Part shown: positions 23,401 to 33,115 of the stretch, piece by piece
Position numbering within the stretch: position 1 is the first letter of the stretch
How the letters are laid out: the number at the start of each line of letters is the position of its first letter
Assembly (NCBI GenBank): GCA_025331435.1
Contig: JAIWNI010000139.1
Location: forward strand, 1 to 63,245
DNA: 63,245 nt
From: Choanephora cucurbitarum
Lineage: Eukaryota > Mucoromycota > Mucoromycetes > Mucorales > Choanephoraceae
Direction: 5' to 3'
Translations under genes and position numbers: made by a program
The notes under the pieces: generated by a model
The model's database searches: none
The model's input: the letters and a program-made list of their open reading frames with translations, nothing else
Told to the model about the DNA's origin: nothing

Positions 23401-26400
23401 AGAAGATGAGGTGAGTTTGTTTTGCTTGGTTTGGGCAATGTATTTACTTCTTTTTCTATGCCTGGTTGTTTCACTTTAAGGCGTTTATGTTAGTACTACC
23501 TAGCTTCTCCCAATTGTTCACACATGCAGAAACTCGTATTGGATCTATCAGCTTGTTTTCCAAGTTGGCACAGCGTTTAGGGCCAGAAAAGGCTCGCCAA
23601 CATCTCTTGAAGCGCATTGTAGCTATGTTTGAAGCGTTGCGTCCTGATATTCCCAAGACTCTTCTAGAAGAAAAAACCATATATGAATTTGTGAAACGTT
23701 TAGGTATCTCTACATTCCTGCAGCAGATGCTTCCATGTTATTTAGAGGCATTTGCTACTCAGGAGCATTTAGCTGATAACACAAAACCGTTTGCTGGAGA
23801 TGCAATAGAATACATTTGCAACCTGCTCGGCCCTATTTTGACATCGAAACATGTTGTACGTCAACTCGTCAAGATTGCTTTTCGGGAGGATCAAACTCGC
23901 CCTTCTCTCATCAACACCATTGTTAAAGTGATTGGGGGATTTGGCTCGACATTTACAGCAGTACAATATGCTCATCTGATCACCATGATTGATACTTATC
24001 ATCAGCCATCTGCTAGCATTTTGTCAAAGAAGAACACCAGAGCAGTTTGCACTATATTGGTCCTCTTGCAAGAACTGCTTCCGTTTATAACCAATGAATC
24101 GCTTGTTACCGAACTGAAGTCTGGATTTATTTCAACACTTTATCGACTACTAGAGCCCTTGCCACAACAAGCTAAAGGTACAAATGATGCAGGATCGATG
24201 TCGCATGATCAGCTGCATCTACGTCTGACTATCAGCATGAAGACCATTGATTATCTTTTAGTGGCAAGTCAAAAGCTTACTCTCCAAGAATGGGAGTCTA
24301 ATGTAAGTTCAATTAAAGACAAGCAAAAGGAAACTCTAAATATTCGTTATGCGTTTAGGTTGTTTCGACACTTCAGAAATACTTCTCTGGATTCTCTATC
24401 ATGGTTGCAGAAGACGAGGAAATTGATTCCCATCTATCTTCTTCGCTGGAATCGTTGAAAAACTATCAGGTAAGCTACATTTACCCGAAGCAGGACAGTA
24501 GCATACATTAACCCATATTATTAAAACAGATGATCTATTCCTACTATCGCTTCTGTTTGATCTTAAGAACAGAGAGGATGCGACGATTGATACCTACAAG
24601 GTATGCAAATCCCTAAATATACACATGTATGTTACTTATGCATAGCTTCACTTTATGTAGCGATGCAATTGAATCTATGATGTTTAGTCATTTTGCTACA
24701 TCAAGAAAGCTTCCCCAGGAGGACCAAATACCTTCTGCGTCTCCTTCTCCTACGTATAGATCTACTAGCACAAATAGAAAAGCAGCTTCTATCGTACTTT
24801 CTCCCACCAAATCAGATACTACATCCAATGCACAGTCCACAAGCAGCAAGTTTATGTCTTGGATGATACCCAACAAGCGCTCTTCAATGATTGAAACAGA
24901 GACTAAGCCACTACACTCATCGCTTTCATCTTCATCTTCATCTGTTTCATCCAATACAAAGCAGGCTGTTGAGGAGTTATCAATTCGAGGAAGAAATAAC
25001 ACAATAGACTCAATTGATACAGACAAATTGTATGAGCATGCTACAAAAGACCTGCATAATTTCGGATACAAAAAGGCGTTTGCTCTATCGCCCAGATTGT
25101 TTGAAGATGTTGAAAAGTTTGCAGCATATACCGATAATGACTTGCAGAAATCCAAGAATCTAGACGCCTCTGATAAAACAACAAAGCCAAACGACAAAGA
25201 AGCGTAAGTTTTTTTATCATTGATGCACATGCTTTAATGCTTATTGAACGCTTCTTTCCAAATCTATGTCAGAAGTAAAATCAAAGTACCCACTAGCGTT
25301 TTACCTTGGAAAACAAAATGGAAGCCCTCTCCAGAAGATAAGAAGTAAGCTCTTTACTTGAGTCTAAATCAATTCTAGACTTATCTTTTTTTTTTAAAAA
25401 AAAACAGGAGTTGGAATCGATTTCTGTCAACTAATTCAGAAGAAATGTCAAACTCCACTCAGTTCTCTTTTAATGATCTAAAGCTTAGAGGGTTTGCTGG
25501 ACATAGTGGATCAATCCGCGCACTTTCAGTCAATGAGCCAGCTAAATTGTTTGCCTCAGGCTCTCGTGATAAGACTGTTAAGATTTGGTCACTCAACGTA
25601 CATCATGGCATTGAGAATTGGGAAGTAAACCCTTTCTCAGAGAGCCTGATAACATATACAGGACATCGACGCGGTGTCATTCATGATGTTCATTTTTTGT
25701 CTACAGGAGGGCTAAATGATGTTGTGGCTAGTTGCGATGGTCATGTACATGTAAGTTTGGGTTTGTGTCTATAGATCCATTAAGCTAATATTTATCTTGT
25801 TACTATCTTTTTTTAAGCTTTGGAATCCTGAAACAGACACCAACTTGCATCAGTTTTCAAGTGGACGCTCTTCTATAGTATCCCTTAAACCTATTTTTCA
25901 ATCAAGACATTTGGTTGGGGGTACAAGTGATGGTAATTTATCATTCCTTGATGCACATAACTACAAAAATATGCATACGTGGAAATCTAGTACCAGCATG
26001 AATGGAGCCATTCGCGTGATAGCTGTCAATGTCTCAGAAACTCTAGTGGCCGTTGGGTTTTCTACAGGGACAATATCCTTAATAGAGACAAGAACCGGTA
26101 CTTTAGTATCAAGTTGGAAAGGAGGTGATACCGAGATTGCATCTGTAAGTGCTTAACTCAAATCAGAAAGCAATCTCTTCTGACTGTTTGTAATTAGTTG
26201 AAGTTCTACACAGATGAACTCCTCCTGTCTTGTGCTCCAGCTGACCATCTTGTTTGCTGTTGGAATGTAAACCGTCTTGCACTTGTCAAGACAATATCAG
26301 TTCCTCAGGATGTTATTTCTTTTGATGTTTACAAAGACGAGATATTAACTATCAACATGAACAATTCCGTATCGTTTATACCAGTCAATGATGATGTAAA

Positions 26401-26596
26401 GTATCTCATTTGATAGAAAAATCAACAGCAATTATACATACTTATATCTTTTTTCTTTCTGACATAGTTCCAAGCTTATTCTTCCAAGTTCAAGTCTTCA
26501 ATTATCAAGTCTCAAGTGAGTTCGTTTGCCATAGTCCCCACGGATCAGCTACTTTTATTTGGCTGTGCTGAAGGTGAAATCTTCCTTTATGCTTAA
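20408..26596 (+). CDS. WDR81/GFS12-type BEACH-WD40 protein with N-terminal pseudokinase
   Basis: Large endosomal/lysosomal trafficking protein, 1771 aa in 14 exons whose summed length is in frame. Domains: a conserved N-terminus; a kinase-like domain ending with HGNLKPSN (from 21378), where the catalytic Asp of HRD is Asn and no DFG is visible; a BEACH domain with [40 protein letters not shown] and [16 protein letters not shown]; a Ser/Thr-rich linker; a helical middle region; then WD40 repeats (for example [11 protein letters not shown] and [12 protein letters not shown] near 25500-25600). In animals WDR81 acts with WDR91 to lower endosomal PI3P and in aggregate autophagy; plant GFS12 and amoeba LvsG share the layout. 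A fungal role is inferred. The start at 20408 gives MGNGYS, a possible N-myristoylation signal. The last exon is short and ends at 26596. Confidence 0.9.
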
Positions 26597-27237
26597 GATG
26601 ACATATACACAGGGTTAAGATACATTGAGATGAACTCTCTATATCATGCAAATAAAAAGATTTCATGCCGTATTCTATTTCCATAGAAAAAAAGAACATA
26701 GCTCAGATTTAAGTGTATGCCCTTTTCTGTTACTGTTCAGAACGCATACGTGCAATCTTCTTTTTTTACTATGAACAAATTGAGTCTGCATATCTATTAA
26801 GAAAAGGAGGGGTTGCTTTCTACAGGATACATTTTCTTTTGTAGCTAAATTCTTTTCTTTTTATGGCCTACTCTACTTTCTTTGTCCACTCCTCTGTTTC
26901 AGGTGCACTCCTCTTTAGGATTTAATTGCCCTTGTTGGAAGAAAGATCAAGTTAAGCATGTAATCGGAAGCGCCTTAATATACGGCTGCATTCCGCACGA
27001 TAAACAAATGGCTCTTTTTATGCAGACAAAAAATCATTGTATAGAGCTGTCACATACGATTAGGGGAAGAGGGGACAACACAAATATTTACAGAAATCTC
27101 CGATGAACTGCACATTGACCGTTTATCAAACTCCTGTTAACTAAACCAAAGTATTTAAACGCTTGATGTAAAAGAGAAATCAGATTTTACTACTTTCCCC
27201 CCCCCCTCTCTCTCTCTCTATTTTTCAAGTAAAAGAA
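26597..27237. other. Intergenic region before the Cys-rich secreted protein gene
   Basis: 640 bp. A frame at 26882-27106 has no ATG start, introns or motifs and I do not call it. The region ends in a C10-(TC)n tract (27197-27218) just before the next gene. Confidence 0.5.
27197..27218 (+). repeat. Poly-C/(TC)n pyrimidine tract in the 5' leader
   Basis: Ten C followed by a TC repeat, 19 bp before the ATG at 27238. Probably part of the 5' UTR or core promoter; similar CT-rich leaders precede several genes here. Confidence 0.7.
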
Positions 27238-27654
27238 ATGAAGGCTACTGGACTCTTGTTGCTTTGTTTGACTCTCTGTTTGCTTGTTGTTCAAGCAACT
27301 GAAATGCCTCCTTGTGTGTGTGGAGGTGTCCAGAAAGCTTATTTGGGTGACATATGTAACTGTGGCTGCGTTAAAGAAGTTGACAAAGGCGACTATATAG
27401 AGAGTGCATGGCTTACATACGTTCAAGTGTGCAATCCGGCCTATATTGCTGCCTTAACAGCTTATTTCGAATTAGACAATACTACAAACATTGAAGATGG
27501 AGAACGCTTTAAGAACGCTACAGACGATGTGACTGATCTTTGGAAGCAGTGTAAAGATGATTTGGACTCGATCTTTGATGATTGTGAAAATTGTGGTGCT
27601 AATTGTACTAAATACGTTGATGAAGCAACAAAGAAAAAGGAGGAAGATGATTGA
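27238..27654 (+). CDS. Small secreted cysteine-rich protein (138 aa)
   Basis: Intronless gene for a short exported protein. Residues 1-20 are a clear signal peptide (MKATGLLLLCLTLCLLVVQA). The mature part has ten cysteines: five near the start (PPCVC, ICNCGC), one in the middle (VQVC), and four near the end (KQC, DDCENC, ANC), an even number suited to five disulfides. Two NxT sites (NNTTN, NCTK) and one NAT site could be N-glycosylated. The end is acidic and Lys-rich (KKKEEDD), with no GPI tail, so it should be secreted. An AATAAA signal lies at about 27726. I recognise no family; it fits small secreted proteins of fungi, some of which are effectors or surface proteins, but no role can be claimed. 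Confidence 0.8.
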   Translation: MKATGLLLLCLTLCLLVVQATEMPPCVCGGVQKAYLGDICNCGCVKEVDKGDYIESAWLTYVQVCNPAYIAALTAYFELDNTTNIEDGERFKNATDDVTDLWKQCKDDLDSIFDDCENCGANCTKYVDEATKKKEEDD

Positions 27655-28375
27655 GGTGCTCTACTGAAATGACCCATTATTACTCTGTATCTATATATCT
27701 CTTTCTTCTTCATATATCTTTTCTCAATAAACTGTAATTTCTTTTTTTTTTACTAAATAAGGTGTTCGCTTGCAATATAGTTGAGCTTGTGGATTTTCTA
27801 TTGTTATCTAAATCAAAGTTATAGTTGACTTATGAGGTATTGTCACTTTCGTATGTTTTGTTTTGCAACAAGTGGCTTAGGGGGTACCCACAGTGAACAA
27901 CTCTTTTGACATTATTGTAGGTAAGACTAGTTCAATATTTGCAATGTATATGGCAATATGAAAATCAAACGTCGTACATTTGCTTTGGATGGGATAAAAC
28001 GATTTTAATCTCAAGCAAAAAAAAAAGCGATGCATTTTAAGATAGAAAGTCATATCTGCATAAAACTCTGAGTAGAAAGAAGATAGTTTTTGTTTCATTG
28101 AAGGCGTGTGTCATTAGAAATCTAGTTCGATTGATTTGCTTCTTGGTTTATTAGTATAATAACAATAGCCTACCAAGTGGATATGCAGTGTTGAGAATCA
28201 TAATCAACTGAAGATAGCATCCATCTACTTAACTATGTTATTCATTCATGAGAAATGACTCGATGATGGACAAAAATTATTTACAATATTTATTTTCGAT
28301 TGCTGTCAACTTAAACATTTGGGTCTAATGTGGGTGAAATAAGGTTGCTTTTCTTTTCTGAGAAATTAAATGGAT
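27655..28375. other. Convergent 3' intergenic region
   Basis: 720 bp between the plus-strand secreted-protein gene and the minus-strand mL40 gene, which converge. It contains polyadenylation-type AATAAA (near 27726). No gene, RNA or repeat recognised. Confidence 0.5.
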
Positions 28376-28825
28376 CTAGGCAGTAGTTTCGGAAGGAGCT
28401 TTGAACGAGTAATCCCAGCCTTGTGTTGATGGTGTTTCAGTGGGAATCTTAGCTTGCTTGGGATATGTGATGTGTCGGCTCTTGACAAGAGCACCTTTGT
28501 ATAATCTGTCGCTTGTCTTTTCCAGTTCATTCATGGCAGCGTGCATGGCTCTGAATTGGCGTTCAAGTGAGCGTTCTCTTTCTTCTCTGATGCGCATGCG
28601 ATGAAGTTTCCAAGCACGCTCAATAGTTTCGTGTTGTTCTAAGGTTTCGTCTTCTAATTTGATCACAGCTTCTCTGCGAGCAGGTTCAAACAAGACACGA
28701 CGGATGACCTCAAGACGAGCGTCTCCACCACTTGAATTTGTGCTGCCAGGGGTGGAATAAAATCGAGTATGACATAAAATACGAGCACTTCGAGCAGTGC
28801 TAGCAATACGCATAGAATTCAACAT
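28376..28825 (-). CDS. MRPL40: Mitochondrial large-subunit ribosomal protein mL40
   Basis: Structural protein of the mitochondrial 54S/39S ribosomal subunit (human MRPL40, yeast Mrpl28). 149 aa, no intron. The first 25 residues form a basic Ser/Arg presequence (MLNSMRIASTARSARILCHTRFYST). A charged helical body follows (ERAWKLHRMRIREERERSLE and FRAMHAAMNEL), then the C-terminal motif IPTETPSTQGWDYSF, typical of mL40. Length suits the family. The start is the only ATG giving a complete targeting sequence. Confidence 0.85.
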   Translation of the reverse strand: MLNSMRIASTARSARILCHTRFYSTPGSTNSSGGDARLEVIRRVLFEPARREAVIKLEDETLEQHETIERAWKLHRMRIREERERSLERQFRAMHAAMNELEKTSDRLYKGALVKSRHITYPKQAKIPTETPSTQGWDYSFKAPSETTA

Positions 28826-30533
28826 TATAATTTATAGAAAAAAAAAGAGAGAGAGGGAGGGAGGGAGAAAATAATGTAGGTGAGTTGAAGGTCAGAGGGC
28901 CCTGGTCCTCCAGTAACTTGCTCTCAATTTCTCTGAAAACTAAGCGAAAAAAGAAAAGACAAGCCACTCATTTCAACCAATCAAGAATTAACCTGATTCC
29001 TTTTTGTCTATCGTTTTAATGCATAGACAAGTCTCTTGCTTTGAGGGACAACTATTGTCTAAAGCACAAAACCATATTGGTTATTGGACCTGGTGAAGCC
29101 TGCAATTTTTTGTCTTTGAGTTTTCTTACCGTAATCTCTCTTTTTGAGCTGCTTATTCATATCTTCCAAACACGCATATTCATGATTTTGTCATTTAACA
29201 GCACAGAAAAGACATTTGCATGAACCTTTATCCCATATTAACCCTCAAAAGAAAGTTTCGCACAATAGCCGCTCGATGTGAGAGTGCTTGTTGTAAGACC
29301 ATGTTCAATTCGGGAGTACAGTCTTTTAATTGAATGGCGTTTTAACGCATGAAGCAAACTTCACTCTCAAAATAAGGATATTTCTCAAGGATATAAACAC
29401 TCTCAAATAAAATGACCACTGTATATCTCTTCATTTTGTTAGTTTCTCTAGCTTATGTTTCCCTTTCTACAAAAAAAAAGTAGTGTTATAGAAGACAGTG
29501 CAGACAAGAGAATGAAAGCTTCATAAGCCTCTGACAACAATAAAATTCATCATTGCTTAAAGTAACAGTTAACCTTCCAAGAAAAGAGAGAGAGAAAAGA
29601 GGTCGTAATGCCTCTTTTTTCGACAGTGTACATGTGATACCACTACGATACTATTTCTGTTTTGGGATACAAATACGCGCAAACAATTTACTTAATGTGG
29701 AAGCCTCTTTAGGTTAGTGACTAAAGTACATTCTAAAGTGAAAAGAAGAGAGGTGGTAGGGACTGAATAACGATAGCTGAAATAACATTGAATGAAAATC
29801 TTTTTTTTTAATTCGCCTGTAGTGTTTCACCAATTGATAGTAGCTAATCTGGAACAGCAAACAGCAATAAATCACACGTCAACCTTCTAAATCATGCAAG
29901 GTAGCGTAATACAACGATTTAAAAGATATACAGATAGAAAAGAAAAAAAAAACTTGGGTTTATTGCTTTTGTCATACTGCTTCTACAAGTGCTCTTCTGC
30001 GTCAAGTTGAGCTATTTGCATACAAGTATCAATATCAAGAGAGATATGTTTTAGCAAGAGAACTACTTCTCTTAAAGAGGTGTAACTATCTTTTTGACGT
30101 ACCACAAGAAGAAAGGGTTCATGTGATTAGGTTTCAATGAACGCTGAAAAGGCTTGTTCCATAAACAGATTGACTTTCCCTTCCAATAGGATTAGATGGC
30201 GTTATTGATCACTTGCTTGTATCAGTAATTGGGATTTAGTAAAAAAAAAACTCTCTCTCTTTACTCGAAAGTAAACAAAGGCCTATAAACAGTTTGAAAA
30301 ACTATAGATCAAGTAGTGGAACCTATGTTTCAAACTGGTTGTTCAAAGAGAAACGATATTGGGCTTTTTATTTGTCTTCAGCTTTACAAAAGCCCAGGTA
30401 TCTCATATCAAGTGCACAGGCATATAAAAGAGTAGAGAAGAAGGATACTGTTATACATTAATATACAATAAAATTACAGATAATAAATATGTTAGCATAA
30501 AGAAGAAGGATGTCTCAAACCATCCTTTCTGAA
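28826..30533. other. Intergenic region with no recognised gene
   Basis: 1.7 kb upstream of mL40 and downstream of the PPxY protein gene. A GA-rich run (GAGAGAGAGGGAGGGAGGGAG, about 28846-28866) lies in the mL40 leader. Several T- and A-runs; short frames only. I see nothing else. Confidence 0.5.
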
Positions 30534-31468
30534 TCAACGGGATGCCATAGCCGCACCAGAAGTATTTGGAGTGTTACTGGTTGTGTGTGGAAGTGGTTCT
30601 GTCAAATAGGCAGGAGGTGGCTGAACTGCCTGCATCTCTATTACTTGATGCTCATACGGAGGTGGCGATGGGTGAGATGTAATTTCTTGTGAGTTTTGTG
30701 TAATGTAGTTGGACTGATTCCCTGGCACTTGTTCTGCTTCTGGTCCGACTGCAAGTACAACATCCATCATAGAGGTATCATACGCTGGTAGCATTTCTTG
30801 TGCCAATTCGTTTTCTACATTTATCTGAATGACTTCGATCACAAAATTGATGGTATATTGAGACGAAGGTGGTTTAAGATGTAGCGATGCGATTGTATCG
30901 CTTTCTCTCATTCTTCTACAGTTCCATTTAATCTGTCGAGTCACATCCAACGAGTTGAGCTCTTTTAAGCAGCTCTGTAATGATTCATAATACTACATAC
31001 ATATATGTATCTATTCAGTATATACTATCTGGCTTTCTGTTTCTTAATCGACAACCCAAACTTACATCACTGAGTCTTCTATAATATGAGCTCTTTCTTC
31101 TTGTGGTAAAAAAGGCTACAAAAGCAGGTACAGCGAGTAGAAGGAGAGGATACCACATGGATAGTTCAGCAGCACGGGCAATGACAGAAAATGCAGCAGT
31201 TCCCATCACAAATACCACTGCAGTCACGAAAGCGTAGGTATCTATCCATACATGAGGATATTTGTGGCGGACATGTTCATCGATTGTAGCAAGTCGAGAA
31301 ATAAATATGTCTTCTGGTAACTATTTTAAAATTGAGTTTTCAGCCGAGCTATATATACAATAAAACACATACATATTCTCTAAGCTGAGAATATTGATTA
31401 TATTCTGCATAATATAGAGTGGATCTCCTCCAGCGTCGAACAAGCAATGGAAATTCGGCCAGTCCCAT
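30534..31468 (-). CDS. Two-TM membrane protein with C-terminal PPxY motif
   Basis: Unrecognised 269-aa protein in three exons. Exon 1 (ATG at 31468) has 32 residues (MGLAEFPLLVRRWRRSTLYY...). Exon 2 starts LPEDIFIS and carries two hydrophobic segments (AFVTAVVFVMGTAAFSVIA and WYPLLLLAVPAFVAFF) followed by basic TTRRKS. Exon 3 starts YYESLQSCL and holds a compact cytosolic part, then a Pro-rich tail with SPPPYEH and QPPPAYL. PPPY fits the WW-domain ligand used by Rsp5/NEDD4 ubiquitin ligases, so an adaptor or cargo of endosomal sorting is a reasonable guess, not a finding. Both introns keep the frame. It is divergent from the gene at 31685, 216 bp away. Confidence 0.7.
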
Positions 31469-31684
31469 CTTTTTTTTTTATCTATTAATTTTATGTATAA
31501 ATATAGGTAAAAAAAAAAGAGAGAGAGAAAAAAGAAAATAAACAAAGAAAAAAAAAAGATATCTGGGAAACTTTTTTTTCTACCCAAAGTAGTTTCTTTA
31601 TATAGTAATCGGATATTTATACTGTACCTGAGGATTGTAAATGCTCTTTTTTCTTTTCTTTTTCTTCTTTTTCATCTCTCAATC

Positions 31685-32200
31685 ATGGACTTTACTACTG
31701 ATACTGAATCGAATCCAATTCGCTTCTCACAATCATCTCTGCAAACAGAAGATAGTTTTGATTCAACTAGTCTGGCAACACCCTTAGACGCTTCTCCGCT
31801 TCCACCGCCTTCAAACACTTTTTCGTTGATCAACATAGTCAACAATGATCCACTACCTGATCCTAAAGAGTACAATGCTATTGCCTCTGTTTATACAAGA
31901 CGTCGAGCTCAAACTGCCCCATTACCGATTCTAGTGTCGACTGAGCAATTAATACTTCAACAATACCCTGTCATGAGCAGTAACTCGACAGATGATACAT
32001 CTACTGCAACTGCAGGCATGAATTCAAATGGCAAGCAAAGTAGACTATGGCCCAAGCTAAAGCGAATGATGATGCCAAAGACATCAGATAGAACAACACT
32101 CGATCCTAAACCAAATGTCAATCATAATGAGAAGACTAACCAAGATCAAGCTAAGCGATGGCTCAGTAGGAACAGAGTACGAGTGGGGCCTCAACGATAA
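31685..32200 (+). CDS. Small disordered basic-tailed protein of unknown function (171 aa)
   Basis: Single-exon frame with ATG at 31685. The N-terminal half is Ser/Thr/Asp/Pro-rich (SLATPLDASPLPPPSNTF), with a middle TRRRAQTAPLPILVSTEQ and a basic C-terminus (RLWPKLKRMMMPK, KRWLSRNRVRV). No TM segment, signal peptide or known domain. RRRAQTAP resembles phosphorylation sites for basophilic kinases, which is only a hint. It shares a 216-bp divergent promoter with the PPxY protein gene. Could be a real lineage-specific gene; moderate certainty. Confidence 0.55.
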   Translation: MDFTTDTESNPIRFSQSSLQTEDSFDSTSLATPLDASPLPPPSNTFSLINIVNNDPLPDPKEYNAIASVYTRRRAQTAPLPILVSTEQLILQQYPVMSSNSTDDTSTATAGMNSNGKQSRLWPKLKRMMMPKTSDRTTLDPKPNVNHNEKTNQDQAKRWLSRNRVRVGPQR

Positions 32201-33115
32201 CTTAAGATCCCAAGTTATGTACGCTCATGCCACAATAAACAATATTCAAATTCCATCTACTTTTTTTTGGGTTACCATATTCAACTACTTAAACAAACGT
32301 TTTTCTCTCCTTTAGAGTATATATAAAACATTGGATCTTGTTATATCTCAATGCTCTCTCCTTGCGTTAACAAGTAATTTTTTTTCATTTTTATTTGACA
32401 GATAGTAAGTAGATCTTGAGGACGGGAACGCGTAAGATACGACATTTTTACGATATCTCACGAACTTAATGTCCGCTTAAACATTTCCGAAATTGTTCAC
32501 AATCTGAGGTTCTCTCGATAATAGCACACAAAATTAACTCAATCAAACTCAACACAATTCCAAGTTGTGGTTTATTATATTTTTTGACAGCTAAATGACA
32601 TGAAATTAAATTTTTTCGAAGGACTCTGAATTTTTCTGCTATCAAGTTTCTGGAAGAAGAATAAGGAGGATTGCTCCAAATTGTATGCTCAAACAAGAAA
32701 GATTTATGATTGAATTGCATGCATTTGTTCCTGTTTCCAATCTCTCTCTCCTATGTAGTCTCTTTTTTTTTTGTTGTCGTTCATTGAACTCTTTCTTATT
32801 GTTGTTAAAATTCACTTCTCCTTCCTTTTTGCCCCCTTCTTCCAATGCTGTATCTAAAACACTCCTGATAGTTTTCTTTCTTTTGCCATATATGCAACAT
32901 ATAAAAACCAAGGTAAGACTCCTAAGAAAATAAAATAGAATACATCAGTTTTATATGTTTTTTATTCTTTTTTTCTTTAAACAACATCTCAATTCTATTG
33001 AAAAGGTAAAAAAAAAACAAATTTAAGCTTGCATTTTATAGCTAATAACCTTCTAAGGTAGCTTCAATTAAGGCTTTACCTATCAAAGCTTAAACATTAC
33101 CTTCAGACTTAGATC
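32201..33115. other. Intergenic region
   Basis: 915 bp, very AT-rich, with long T runs (32761-32768 and 32950-32990). Overlapping frames on both strands have no motif and are probably chance. It should contain the promoter of the gene at 33116. Confidence 0.5.

Noticed and set aside
26882..27106. 74-codon frame before the Cys-rich gene
   Set aside because: TTG start, no domain, no intron support.
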